Positions 12,526-24,360 are shown, numbered from the stretch's first letter. The stretch: DNA of 64,000 nt from Metaphire vulgaris (GCA_018105865.1 CM030863.1:3377601-3441600), one strand, 5' to 3'. Numbers and translations are program-made. Notes: a model not told the origin generated them from the sequence alone.

Positions 12526-13990
12526 TATTAATTAAGTCAACAGTCAGTCTTCGCCTGACATTTAAATTCAAGACTACAGACTCCAATCAATGCAAGCAAT
12601 TTAATAGCAATCAAAGCTTGCATACGCCTTTGTTTTGCTGTGCTATTTAGGCCTTTGTGGCTGTGGTATAGGCCGCCAGCGCTGTTCGTGAGTAACGGAA
12701 CATGTGTTTGACAGCGAGTTCTTATTTGGACTGCGTAGCAATTGTCTACGTCCAATCGTTGTTATCGACTTATTCTGGCCTCCAAAGTCAATTGAGATGA
12801 ATCGAGTGCGATGATGATGATGATGCATGATGATACGATAGATGTCATGAATACGTTTGGACAACTTAAATTTTCGTTTTCTGTTATTTTATTTTGACAC
12901 TGCATGTCTGCCTGCCTCTTTACCATAGAATTGTATTGGCAAATTTCAAAAAATCCAAAATAATGCAATTAGTTTATTTAGCCTACAAATACTGCTCCGT
13001 ATCCTAAAAATAAAAATATAATAAAAATAATGATCTGTTTATAAGAGTCTTAATATTCTTAATATTGCAAACATCAACCCCCAACAACAAACAACAACCC
13101 TCAATTTCAGCTATCGACGTCATGAAGAAATCGATGGACGAATACCTGACCTGACCTGAGGTCCAAATCAATAGGCTACTCGCCATTTATTTTCTGGATT
13201 TTTTTTTAATATTCACTGGAGACACTTTTGTTTTATTCAGGTTTATTGGCACCGCAAAGATAACATTAAAAATGTTGCCCAACACACTAAGCAAATTCTT
13301 GACTACAGAAATCTTAGCATTCAACCTATATACAGGTCGGATCAAACAAGACGCAGGAATCCATACAAGATACAGCAGTGTTTAATCTATACTCTGGACT
13401 GCGGTGGGGAAACTGACAAAGCCGGGGAAAAGTCAGCTAGGGGGCTGCTGTTAGTTGATGTAGTATGCCAAAATTTCCAGGGAATTTGAAATTTCCGGGG
13501 GAAGGGCAATCACCCCCGGAAACGGTTTAGATTAAACCATGAGATACAGTAGGCCCCTATATCAAAATTAGTTTCGAAATCAGTACGTAGGCCTATAATA
13601 TTGGAAAATTTCCAAGACTTTATGAAGCGAAGACCCTAGTATTATCTGCCTTCTTCAATATTGTCACATGATTCATTGACAGTTACAATTTAACACGCTG
13701 AGCATACAGTACATATTTAAGCACATTTGCCATAACTTCATCTGGATATACACTGTAGATATAAATGTCTCATTCAGTAATCTAAGGTTGCACAATCGAG
13801 TAATACTAATGATTTGCAGAAACAGTAATTGCTGAGATTGTCTTCATTTTAACACAAGCTGAGTTCAACTGTAAGATTCAGACTATAGTGTTGGATTATA
13901 AATCAGAATGAAAGCAGGTTACATGGTTCATAAGGCTAATATGATATCTAATACAAATCTTGTTTCGTGAAACTACTTGACAAATAACCA
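12526..13990. other. Intergenic, no gene seen
   Basis: AT-rich DNA with a short GAT tract near 12811-12832 and C/G-rich patches near 13420-13520. No ORF with family motifs and no convincing exon was found on either strand. Confidence 0.5.
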
Positions 13991-13999
13991 TTAATTAAT

Positions 14000-14640
14000 T
14001 AAATCAGCGAATCACTCAAAAATTCTCTACTAAATTCTTAGGATTCATAATTGACCAGCATTTATTCTAGAAGAGTCACATCGAACTTCTAACGAATAAA
14101 CTATCAAAATTAGTAACATTATTAGACAAGTAAAAAAAATATAAATGAGAAATCCCTGCTACAATTCTATGATGTAATGATACATCCCTGTATAGCCTAC
14201 TGCAGATGGTCTATAAGTGCTATTTAAATCAGATTCAAATCCTCCGAAATAGAGCTATCATACTAAATGGTACCAATGCGACTTATCTAAAAACTGACGA
14301 ACTCTGTAACAACTATAAGGTATTAAAAATAACTGATATACATAAACTACGAACTGCCATATTTATTTTAAAATATGCAAATTCTCTTCTGCCATCAATC
14401 TTTTACATAAATAACCACTTCTCCCTATCCAAAAACATCCATATTCATAACATTAGGAACACCGACCGCCTAATTATCCCCTTTGTCCACACAAATACTA
14501 GAGTTTTGACAGTAAAATGTTCGGGCCCACGTATATGAAATGGAATTTCCACACCGCTTACGAAGGTGTCTAACTTACTGCGATTTTTTAAAAATGTTTT
14601 AAAACGTATCTCATTGATCGATTCTAATCTAATGCCTGTA
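14000..14640 (+). mobile_element. LINE remnant: 3' end of reverse transcriptase ORF
   Basis: Read with frame changes, the strand gives KFLGFIIDQHLF near 14030, then FYDVMIHPCIAYC near 14170. Next come LNQIQILRNRAIILNG, ANSLLPSIFYINNHF and RVLTVKCSGPRI, with a stop where Trp is expected. It ends with NGIS...LLRFFKNVLKR. This order (thumb, 'IQ..RA.R' helix, 'LP..F', 'GP.IWN.IP') is the standard C-terminus of non-LTR reverse transcriptases of the Jockey/CR1/I group. It is degenerate, with at least one frame change and one stop. Confidence 0.8.
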
Positions 14641-15175
14641 GAATTAATCCTAGTATTAAATTTATGACTCTAAATTATCGTCACCTTATAATTATTTGTA
14701 TTCTTTCTAAAATAACAATCTCGGTTACCTTCTTACGGGAATTTGTTTCCCCTTTGGTGATCTTATTTTCACTCTTGATTAACGGATCTTGATATTACTA
14801 TCTGAAATTATATATTTGCCTTATTTATTTGAATCTAATATAAATTTGCTAATTCGTGTTAAGTTTCAACTTATTTTGATTGTCTGCCTTACATGTAGAT
14901 GAACATTGCTTTGAATTTGTTAATATTACGTTTCTTCTATATATGAACATAGAGTTGTTTGCATATTCTTACTCCTTTTTGAAAATGACATATGTTTTAA
15001 GCATTGATAAAACGATGTATTAAGCATATAGGCCTATCGTGCATATTTAAAAGATGTATTTACTAAGCATGAAAACAATTTTTTGGGTTGAAAATAACGT
15101 TAAAGTCGAAATACAATGCAACAAATGGTTAATGCAAAAGATTATAAATGACAGCCATGGGTTTATACTTCGTGA

Positions 15176-15506
15176 CTAGGCCCTATAGACGTTCTCTTGA
15201 TCGGACTGTGTCTTCATTTCCGTGCGATTGTCGCATTCCTTCAGAATTTCAAGCATGCATGCCGATGGCAAATTAGAATCGCGTTCATCAGGCACTGATT
15301 CGTAGATGGAATTAATTGGAGAGAGACCTGCGACATTCGCGTACAGTTCGTCTTGAAGTCCAATCGATTCGTAGTCGTCGACAACTTCAGGGGCTGCGTT
15401 GTTTTGCACTCCTTCTAGGTCTTGATAGTGTCCTTCAATCGATGTATTTTCGTCTAGCTGCGACCGTTTCTCTATGAAAACAAATTACACAACCAGTTTA
15501 AGCGGA

Positions 15507-15557
<51 letters not shown>

Positions 15558-15694
15558 TTTAGCGTGTGCTGAATCATCAGAAACGCTACTAGTACTTCTA
15601 CTAGGCCTACTACTACCACAACAGCAACAACAGCTACTACTACTGCTACAAATACAACTGCTGCTGCTTCTACTACTACTACTACTACTACTAT

Positions 15695-15777
<83 letters not shown>

Positions 15778-15778
15778 G

Positions 15779-15828
<50 letters not shown>

Positions 15829-18800
15829 GTCTTCAGTTAGGTTTGTTCTTGAATTTTCTTCATTTGTTTTGTTGTCTTTACATCCGCAAAAGAAATTGGA
15901 AGCCACAGAAATGTGGTTTCTGCGACGGGTGCTGAAGATTGCGTGGACGGAAAAGAAGAAAACCAATGAAGAGATTTTGAATGAAATTGTACTACAAAGA
16001 ATTCTGATGGTAATCATCAAAAACGGCAGCTTTCCTTCTTTGGACACGTAATGAGGAAGGAAGGCCTGGAGCATTTGGCAATAACCGAGAAAGTGGAAAG
16101 AAAAAGAGCTAGAGAATGTCAGAGAAGCACTTATGTGTAGACTGCCTACGAGAAGGAATTGAGGGAGTAAAGAATAACATTTAATTAATAGGAGGATGTC
16201 AGGATCGAACAAAGTGGAAACCTATGGCCGCTAACGTAGAAAAACACAGCACCTGAAGAAAAAGAATTTGATATGTATCAATTAAAATTAAAATATCCCT
16301 CTTTCATTAAGACGTTGGTGTATTTTCAAACATTTGGTGCAAAATTACGCACCGTAATGTTATTATAGTAATAATATACTGCTTGCCTCTTTACTATGAA
16401 GACTGCAATTGTAATTGAGCTGATGCACAAGATAACGCAGACACCAATGACGGTCCAAACTGCAAATGAATAAAAGAACTTAAGTCTGCACGGTTACAAG
16501 TAGATTAAACGTGTATATGAAAATTCAGTGATCAGAGTAGTCGCGTAAGGGGGGCCCGGGCCCCAAATTTCTAGGGATGCCTGAGCATCCTCAAAAAAAT
16601 TGACTGAAAATGGGGCTGTCCATTAATTATGTCAACAAATTTTTGACAATATTTGACACCTCCCTTGTCAACAACTGCCAACTTTCAGTGACCCCCCTAT
16701 AATTATGTCAAAAACTTTTGATCCCCCCCGCTAAGATCAGTGACAGGTCCCTCTAAAAAGTTTAGAAGGTTATTTTTGCAGCGATGAGACCTTTTCCCCT
16801 TTCTTTTGTTCATCAAGCGTCATAATGTGGGAAATTGTTGACGTCAACTTCTCTTGATCCCCTCCCTCTGTCAACAACTGTCAAACTTTTTCAAACCCCT
16901 CCCTCTAATTTGTTGACGCAATTAATGGACAACCCCAATATTGAAATGTTTTGGTCATGGTTATTATGAAAAAAAACTTGTGAAACAATAGCACTGCGAC
17001 AATTAATTATTTTCGGTTAATAGTAGGTTTAAAGGTTCTAACTTAATTACTAAAAGACAGACGCTTTTTAAGGTTTAAAAGACACATTGAGACCAAGCTG
17101 TTGTACTGTACATCAAAAAATATACAGGTATAAGGGCTTCGGGAATGGGCATCTCGCAAAAGATATTTTCGACAACACTAGCAGTGATGGAACCTCATAT
17201 TTTCCTCATCGGCTCATGATACGCTGTTGCAATTGAACTCTTACTAAACGCTTTCATTGCATTAAACTCTTGCGTAATTTTTTGCAAATCACCATTTTTT
17301 CGCTGTTGCCAGCGTAATTTGAAAAGCTAAACGATGAAAACCAAGGTGAAGTTGAGCTAAAACAAAAGTTTTACTCAAGCAAAAATTATATTTTAAAATG
17401 TAAAACCCCAAACGAATAAATTTTGCAGTGGCTATTCGAGCCACCTAGACATTGGGAGGGAGTTCAAAATTCTTTTTGGGGGGACATACATTTGGGAGGT
17501 CAAATTACTTGCCAAAATGTCAAAAAAATTTGTTTTGGGGGAAATTCCAACTTTGGGGGGGAGGGAATTCTTATATAATCTGTTCATTGCTATGTCATTA
17601 TTATATTATTATAATACGCAATGATTTACTGCTAGTGTTGTCGCAAATATCTTTTGCGAGATGCCCATTCCCGAAGCCCTTATAATAGGCCTCAATGTGT
17701 CTTTTGATAGGCCTAGAATAAACACTGGAATAAAATAGACAACTTGAATTGAAAAATTTATACTGCTACTATTGAATAATTATTTATAATACGCAATGAT
17801 TTAACAATTATTAGCTTTTAGGAATGATGCCTCTAAATATGACGATTACAACCGCTGTTGTCGTACCTTAATACTTATTACAAAATATAGTAAGTCAATA
17901 GTTCTTTAACACTAAGATTTTCGACGAACCTGCAAAGTAATGTGTGGATCCAGAATGCAGCTGCATTGTCATTTCGGTTGAGCTGTCGGCAGTTGGCGAT
18001 TCATCGATCTCTACAAAAAGCCCCCGCAAAATTGCACAGAAATTCGTAGTAAATATATTGAAAGAACAGATTATATAACCTAAAGACAAAATGGATCGCG
18101 ATTTATGATTGTTCGGTATGGCCACTGTAAACCTGAAAGTGTAACCGAAAAGTAGTTCTACGCAATCTACTTGTTAAGTTCTTTTACTCAATTGATGATC
18201 GCCACAATCAATGTGGGAAAGGAAAGTAGCTTTCACTTTTGTTTTATGCTAGCTTAAACATGATCTTTTTTACTCCCTTTACTTATTTTTTACAGTAGAT
18301 ATTTGCATATATATACACATATTCGTTTAGTGTGTTTTATTTATATTTACTTGTACTTAATATATTATATATGACATGCATGTATAAATATTTTTTTATT
18401 TTCTAAATTATATCTATATATTTATTTATATATTTTTTTATTTACTGTTTTGATGATGTCAACTCTACCCGACTACAGTAGCTAGGCCTATATTGACATT
18501 ACGGTGCTTTTCATCGAGCGCTATTCTCATCTTGTTTCGTCTTACAAATTATCACAGCCAGCAGCAAACACAATAACTAAATGAAATAAAGTTCATTCAC
18601 AGTTTTTTAAGTACTCTCCAACGATGTTTAACAATCCAAGATATCTTGCACAACACTCGAGAAATCCGTGGGAGATAATTTAGTTGAAATATGAAAATAT
18701 TTCATTTTAAATATTAAAATATTTCATTTGTAATATGAACATTATTTATTCTAAATATTGAACCTGTTTATTTTAAATATAGAAATAGTTTAATTGTCTG

Positions 18801-19382
18801 AAAGCCTGTTTCCAGTACAGGTATCGTATAAAATTGACCACGCAACGGCCTTCCTGCGTCGTTTTAATGGCATTAATCGGCTTCGATGACTTACTAAGCC
18901 CTTATCACTAGTAATAGAATATTTGCGAACCTTTTCGTTGACAGATAACGGACATAGCATTGCTGCAGTCAGAAGTTCTCCATTTGCCATCCGATGCATC
19001 CACATAGATACACACATCACCAGAAGAATGAAATTGTTCCAGTTCAGACCAATCTGTAAATGTCACTTGTTCTGGTGGCCCTAAGAAACGAAAACTCCTA
19101 TAATCTAAATAAATCTTCTAAAATCTAAATAGAGTCATAGGGCACAATACATATATGTGGTAGGTACTGTTATATGTTGGCTCAACATATAATCTGTTGC
19201 TTATTTATTGCCCAATTACCCCCTAAATAATGAGATTGCCCCCCCGGTGGGTGTACGCCCCACGTTGAGAACCACTGAGTTAGAACCTCTATAAATCTGT
19301 AACTTTATTTGCGGCCATTTTGAGAGGCAAGATAATTTGCATTGTCTAATCGCGAGAACGCCGTGCTCACTATAATCATCGT

Positions 19383-19441
<59 letters not shown>

Positions 19442-20124
19442 CCACCACCATCATCATCATCATCACCACCACCACCACCATCATCATCATCAGCATCAGC
19501 ATCAGCACCATTTTAGTTGCTTTCTGCCTGCTCATTAGCGGCAATATCTAGACACGAAGTTTCTCTAGTTTATCTTTATCCGTTGTTAATCTCTTTCCAT
19601 CGATTACTGATAACTGGTATCTTTCAAAATCTTCTTTGGTGTTATCCGTCCACTTTTTCTGGGCCTTCCTCTTCCCGTTCTTGCCTTCTTTGTATGTGTA
19701 GAGTGCTTTATATCGGAGTCTGTTGTCTTTCATTCTATTTACATGGCCGTACATCTAAGTCTTCTTCTTCTTCTGATTATATCTATTATTGTCCCCTGCA
19801 TCCGCAGCCAAGTTCCCAAGTCCCTTTAATAGACACACACACACACACACAAACACGCACACAACCTACTTCGGATATCCGCCAGCCAAACCCATGATAT
19901 CTTTCGTAATCCAAGCCAATACGTGTATTGCGAAAGATCTAAATGGTATCTTCTTGCAAATGACTTGAGTGTTTTTGCGTCGTTGTAGTCGATAAATGCA
20001 AGATCGCCTCTTCTGCGTAGACAGTCGTTTCTTGCCTCGTACCATGATTTAGACATTATATTCCATTGAGCGCATGTTTCTCTCAATGGAAGAACGTTTG
20101 AATCGATACTTTTGCACTGATAAG
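15176..20124 (-). CDS. C-type lectin receptor: CTLD, stalk, TM and tyrosine-motif tail (5 exons)
   Basis: Five minus-strand exons interlock by phase: 19870-20124, 18931-19080, 17930-18010, 16380-16459 and 15176-15469. All acceptors are AG and all donors GT. Exons 1-2 form one C-type lectin domain: SWYEARNDCLRRRGDLAFID, YWLGL, WVW, then FTDW, VCIYVDASDGKW, DC and VICQ. Neither a EPN/QPD loop motif nor WND is present, so classical calcium-dependent sugar binding is doubtful. Exon 3 is a Ser/Thr-rich stalk. Exon 4 encodes one membrane helix (TVIGVCVILCISSITIAVFI) followed by VKRQ. Exon 5 is a cytoplasmic tail with HYQDL, DYESI, LYANV and SIYESV. The result is a type I receptor probably signalling through SH2-domain proteins. 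Upstream exons, including a signal peptide, are not in this model. CTLD1 sequence at 23452-23781 may belong to the same gene. Confidence 0.8.
15517..15824. repeat. Microsatellite cluster (TA)n, (ACT)n, (AAT)n, (TA)n
   Basis: A TA tract (15512-15556), an ACT-rich then AAT tract (about 15661-15773) and a second TA tract (15784-15825) lie in the intron between the TM exon and the tail exon of the lectin gene. Confidence 0.9.
15830..16260 (+). mobile_element. LINE remnant (endonuclease/RT family C-terminus)
   Basis: Shifting frames give LEATEMWFLRRVLKIAWTEK, TNEEILNEI, LSFFGHVMRKEGLEHLAITE and KVERKRAREC. This is the C-terminal motif run of a common non-LTR retrotransposon protein (EMWF.RR..KI.WT ... 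FFGH..R.EGLE ... G.R.RGR). It carries several stops and lies on the strand opposite the lectin gene, inside its intron. Confidence 0.8.
16612..16936. mobile_element. MITE, GGGGCTGTCC family, copy 1
   Basis: Ends are GGGGCTGTCCATTAATTA and the complement of GGGGTTGTCCATTAATT. Related copies are at 49266-49669 and 56912-57255. The flanks have AAT on both sides, a possible 3-bp target duplication. No coding capacity. Confidence 0.75.
17077..17705. mobile_element. Foldback element with long inverted arms
   Basis: The left arm (17077-17187) and the right arm (about 17628-17705) are inverted copies: AAAAGACACATTGAG, then TATAAGGGCTTCGGGAATGG, then ATCTCGCAAAAGATATTT. The left arm has about 25 extra bases. 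The centre carries G-rich sequence at 17450-17570 resembling other MITE interiors. No transposase. It lies in an intron of the lectin gene. Confidence 0.75.
18120..18925. other. Lectin gene intron, AT-rich
   Basis: Low-complexity T/A-rich DNA (18230-18450) and short AAATATT repeats near 18690-18785. Nothing coding was found. Confidence 0.5.
19382..19760 (-). mobile_element. LINE remnant with (GAT)n 3' tail
   Basis: On the minus strand the sequence reads GHVNRMKDNRLRYKALYTYK, GKRKAQKKWTDNTKEDFERY and TTDKDKLEKLR. This is the 'GH..RM..NRLP...L......G.R.RGR..K.W.DN..ED' C-terminus of a non-LTR retrotransposon. About 40 bp after the stop it runs into a (GAT)n tract (19382-19509) that forms its 3' tail. 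It lies in a lectin-gene intron, in the same orientation as the gene. Confidence 0.8.
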
Positions 20125-20298
20125 CTGCATTCAAAACAAACACTGAATAATAATTAATTAATAAGATACTTTTTCCTCTCAGGGCATTTCAGTTATTGGC
20201 CGTAACTACCAAACTTTGTCATCGACATCATACAAAGAAAGGGACAAGGAGTGGAGACTTATCTGAAGACGAAGTGTCTGTTTTAGATAAATTTGAGA

Positions 20299-20621
20299 CA
20301 GTGGTGTAGCAAAGGGGGAGTTTTGAGGGTTAAACCCCCTCTCTTGGGTGCTGACGAAATTTTGTTACTGTGTTTCCATGCATTTTTAATTTTTGGGCGC
20401 GGTTTTGAGGGTCAAACCCCTCCTTGGGACTGCTGACCAAACTTTTTTAAGCGCCATAGGCGTGACGACCTTTTTTGCTTGTCAGCGTCAATTTTAGAAG
20501 GAAAGACCTAGGATAAATACATAGGATGGCCTCTTTTGCTTGTCAAGATTTTTTGAAAGTTGGTTATGGTCAAAAGTCAAAACCAACCCACCCCCTTCCG
20601 AAAATTCTGGCTACGTCACTG
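20299..20621. mobile_element. hAT-type MITE with perfect 8-bp TSD
   Basis: Ends are CAGTGGTGTAGC and its near complement (GGCTACGTCACTG). ATTTGAGA flanks both sides (20291-20298, 20622-20629). It contains two copies of the internal GACCTTTTTTGCTTGTC-like motif (20464-20485, 20524-20546). Non-coding. Confidence 0.88.
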
Positions 20622-20745
20622 ATTTGAGATATATTTTAATTTGTAATTTCATACAGTAAGTAATAAATTTCTGTAACCATTCGCTGTCACGGTAAGCGCG
20701 AGATACCGGACATCATGAACAGCCAGTAGTGTCCAGGCCCTCTGT

Positions 20746-20886
20746 TTAGGTTTCGGTCTCGCTTTCCCTTCTGCTCAATGATTCATTTTCGTTGCTGGTG
20801 TCAGATTGTATGCCGTTATATTCGTCATCATTATCGTCTGAATCTGATTCTAAGAACATCTTACTCACTTCTTCTGCAGTGTTCAT
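20746..20886 (-). CDS. Small acidic ORF, possibly a piggyBac-type N-terminal remnant
   Basis: An ATG-started frame of 46 codons (MNTAEEVSKMFLESDSDDND..., then Asn/Glu/Ser-rich to SRRESETET) ends at TAA. Short acidic Ser/Asp N-termini of this kind precede the catalytic domain in piggyBac-like transposases, but no downstream transposase was found. It could be a transposon stub or chance. Confidence 0.25.
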   Translation of the reverse strand: MNTAEEVSKMFLESDSDDNDDEYNGIQSDTSNENESLSRRESETET

Positions 20887-21094
20887 TTTATAAGACGTTC
20901 GCCAATTTTAAAAAATGAAAATAAATATCAGTAAACTAAATCCTGCAGACAGCAAACAGTGACGTGGCGTGGGTTCCAACCTAAAGAGGCAAGTCTAAAG
21001 TTTATGCGTAAAAACGTTTCTGAGGACCAAAAATCTCGTCAATGAGCAAAACGCTCTCTGCACATACAAGTGGTATTCGCTTCAATCATCCTAC

Positions 21095-21276
21095 CAGTGG
21101 CGGCTCCACAGAGGGCCCGGGGGGCCCGTGTCCCCTATTGAGTGCCTGGCCACCCAGTGGCCCCCCTGTTGGGACCTATACTTAATACTACATACCTAAC
21201 AACAAATGGTTGCCCCCATGATTAGAAGGTGCCACCTCAACGGCCACCCACTTGCCAAATCCTGGAGTCGCCACTG
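21095..21276. mobile_element. hAT MITE, family CAGTGGCGGCTC, copy 1
   Basis: The left end CAGTGGCGGCTCC and the right end (GGAGTCGCCACTG) are inverted. The flanks CATCCTAC and CATCCAAC form an 8-bp duplication with one mismatch. Closely similar copies are at 25936-26120 and 58075-58255. Confidence 0.9.
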
Positions 21277-21279
21277 CAT

Positions 21280-22450
21280 CCAACCTATCCCCCAAAATCT
21301 AATCTTGTAATTGCTGCGAAAATTCCACGACACGACAGAATAGGAGACCCGGCTACCTCGTGCACCCACTTCCTGTGGGTACGTCAATGACAGTAGCAAC
21401 TCTAGACCTGCACACCATTCTCAGTGCGGCTTTCTCTCCATGTTAGAACCATTCGTTATTCCTAATGTCATGGCTTGCCAGATTTTAACCGAGAGATGGC
21501 ATGTTGACAATGATGATGGACTTGGATAATGGATATAGGATCTCATCTGAAAATGGCCACCAGCTTTGACGTTAAGCGGGAAAATGGAAGTTATGTGCGC
21601 AAGTCAAGTCTATCCAATTCGCCATCGTCTCTTGTCGATGGTTGTCTGCATAAATAGTTCAACGACCTCCAGTGTGTCTTATCTTGGGCAGTCGTAGTAG
21701 ACGATCTCCTGATAGACCAATCGACGTGTTGATACACCTATTCTAGCCAGCATATCCGTGGTTGTCAGCGTTTATTTGTGTAGTATTGCTTTAAATACTA
21801 AAGCCAAGAATTATGTTGAACTGACCAGGATATTGGCACAGGTACCATGAAGGATACGACGGGTTATTCGTTATCAGCGACCCATTTCCGGTTAGTATCA
21901 CGTGCGATCCATTGTCCACGTCATTTATCAATACTATCGAATGAAACAAGGAATATTATGGCAACTAATACACAGGCCTACAGTGTGTGCCAATAAAAAC
22001 GGTACAACCCTGTTTCATTGTAAATAATTCCGCAACCACTGTGTAAAAAACATGAAATTTGGTGTACGTCTGCGATGTTACATTGTTACATCATGAATGT
22101 ATCCTTTTAAGTTTCCCGTTCACATTCTAAAGTGCAGTGATGCCGCCTAGAAAAAAAACAAGCTAAGGGTAGAACGCGTTCATCAAAAATATGGGATAAT
22201 ATGTTCGAATGCTAAAACGAGTACTCAGAAGTTTTAATACGGTGTCTATATAGGCATTTTCTTCCTTAATATTGTCTGATTTGAAAGAGGCACAGTTGTG
22301 TTCTTGTTTATTTTGCTTACTTTTTGTAAGGTGAATTCTATAAATGCTTTAATAAGATGGGCTAAATATCGAAAGATGGGGCTAAATATCGAAAGATGAT
22401 CGTTTCCTAATAAAGAGAGTGCGTCAACTGAATGGTTGTGTTCTGAAAGG
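21280..22450. other. Intergenic or intronic DNA, no gene seen
   Basis: 21560-21780 may hold an old LINE 3' remnant on the minus strand (a DKRRWRI-like ending), too decayed to classify. A single element-like end CAGTGTGTGCCAATAAAAAC after TA is at about 21977. Confidence 0.35.
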
Positions 22451-22454
22451 ATTT

Positions 22455-22667
22455 CCAAACAATATGTGATTGACATGTCCTCCGGCATGACTCTTTACTA
22501 AGAACAATAATCGAAGGAAAATGGAGGGAAAGAAAGTGAGAGGTAGACCGAGAAAGATGATGTTGGAGTGGATGATGAATAAAGGATATCAGGAACTCAA
22601 AGAAGAAGCAAGCAATCGATCGGAGTGGAAAAACTGGATACCTGGACCTGTCGAGAGACAGAAACAC

Positions 22668-22725
<58 letters not shown>
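22455..22725 (+). mobile_element. LINE remnant with (TGA)n tail
   Basis: The frame RTIIEGKMEGKKVRGRPRKM, then MMNKGYQELKEEASNRSEWK, is the C-terminal KMEGKR.RGRPR...A.DR..W motif of an endonuclease/RT LINE. The stop is followed directly by a (TGA)n tract to 22725, its 3' tail. Confidence 0.8.
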
Positions 22726-22726
<1 letters not shown>

Positions 22727-23139
22727 TGATTGAACGCCTGCTGAAGAAAATCGCGAGTATATTTACAGCGGCAGTGATTGTCCATGCTCTGTGCAGACAG
22801 GAACCGATATCACAGCTGTACAGGAATTAATATGCAGCCTGGAAGACAAGTCGCAGACGCACTATTAAAGTCCACGTGAAATTGCATGGCAGACTGACAT
22901 TTTTCACGTTTGAACCAGTCACTAATTTAGCAATTAAACGTAGAAGCTCGTATTCTTGATGAACACATCCTACACCTAGGCTGGTTGACGCTTCCTGGAG
23001 AGTTTCAACTTTGGAATTTGAGCGTGAAACATAGATGGCTACATTCAGGATACAATACTGCAGAAGGTCGCCAACTTTCACGTATTTTGACCCAATGGTT
23101 ACGGAAATATGTATAGTGAAATAGGAGGATACCAGTTTT

Positions 23140-23322
23140 CAGGGGCGTAGCGACGAGGGGTATATCGGTATATATACCCCCAAATCAGTCTACCTTAAAG
23201 TTTTTAATGTGATTTACATGTGGCTATATGTGGTTTATATGGTTTATGTGGGTTATAGTTTAAATTTATACCCACCCAAAATATTTATACCCTCCCAAAT
23301 CAAATTCCTGGCTACGCCCCTG
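23140..23322. mobile_element. hAT-type MITE with perfect 8-bp TSD
   Basis: The inverted ends are CAGGGGCGTAGC and GCTACGCCCCTG. CCAGTTTT occurs on both sides (23132-23139 and 23323-23330). It is non-coding, with runs of 'tatatacccc'-like sequence inside. Confidence 0.92.
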
Positions 23323-23451
23323 CCAGTTTTATTGGTCCATCCTGTATAAACCAAGATTTCAACTGTACAGTTAAGGAATTGCATGCTTAAAGTAACGTTT
23401 AACAGTATTTATTAGTCCAGTAGCGCAAATAGGCAGTTCAAAGAAACTCAC

Positions 23452-23781
23452 GATGATAAGTATATATTTGACCATTGACCCAAGTCCAGTAGTCGTGTGC
23501 AACCTTTCTTCCCGCCGACCATACACTGGAATTCGCTATTTGTCTCGATTGTAAGTATTCCAAATATTTTTTGAATGTTTCAGCCTCATACTCGTTTAGG
23601 AAAAATGGCAGCGAAAGGTTTATTGAGTAGCAGACATGACGTGCGTCGTTCCAACTAAAACTTTGATCCGATCCTCTAAGATAACAGATTCTGTTATTTC
23701 GAACGATGTAACATTTTTCATAGTTTAAACTACGAAAATTCGTAGTTGCATTCGGATGAATAATTTTGATGCCGATAATGC
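23452..23781 (-). CDS. Exon encoding first half of a C-type lectin domain
   Basis: This minus-strand exon of 330 bp is bounded by a strong acceptor (pyrimidine-rich, TTGCAG) and a GTGAGT donor, phase 1 at both ends. It encodes about 109 residues: IICYLRGSDQSFSW-like start (CYLRGSDQSFSWNDARHVC), an aliphatic SLPFFLNEYEAETF strand, and VWSAGRKV...DYWTWVNG. These match the N-terminal half of a CTLD. Its phase fits the exon at 19870-20124, so it may be an upstream CTLD of that gene. The exon for its second half was not found in 20125-23451. The 23839 end of the open frame lacks an ATG and is intronic. Confidence 0.7.
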
Positions 23782-24237
23782 CTGCAATCAAAAGCAAATC
23801 AAGATTTCTTGCGACTCGATTTAAAACAGATTCTAACAATCGTTTAAAACTAATTAATTAATCAATTGTCTAAATTTCAGGCACGTCGGAACGAATTTTT
23901 AGCAGGGGTGCAGATTTTCAGAGGCGAGGTGTTTGGTTGTCATATTTTTCGGTGGACAAGCCAAAAAAGTAATTTCTTACATATTTTTGAGTCGACAAGC
24001 AAAAAAGGTCATTTCCTATATATTTTTGAGTCGAAAATTCCAAGTGGTGCAGATCTGCACCTTCCAGCTTCGTCTTCCAGGGGGTGCGCTGCACCCCCTA
24101 CTTTTTCCAGGGGTGCAGCTGCATCCCCTGCACCCACACTAAGCATGGGCCTGGAGCCTCAAGTAGCTTCGACAACACTGCTAGGTTGGAAATTGGCCTG
24201 TACGACTTGTTATCTGCCGCATCCAAATCAGGTTTCT

Positions 24238-24360
24238 TAAGGTTGTCTGGGAGTAACGTAGGCAGTCTTAAAGGACGTAGGCACGATCCCAGTAGACACT
24301 GAGCGGTTAAAAAGGTCGGTGATGAACAGTGTCAGTAAGTCGGCTGATTCCTTTAGAACA
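24238..24360 (-). mobile_element. LINE reverse transcriptase fragment
   Basis: The minus frame LKESADLLTLFITDLFNRSV then STGIVPTSFKTAYVTP is the early RT motif 'L...F...SL..G..P..FK.A.V.P' of CR1/L2-group LINEs. It is only about 40 codons long and abuts a hAT-like end (CAGTGGTCTC at 24359). Confidence 0.7.

Noticed and set aside
22827..23081. Minus-strand frame of 84 codons considered as the missing second half of the upstream lectin domain
   Set aside because: It lacks the W...C...W..C...C spacing of a CTLD end and has no convincing acceptor in phase.
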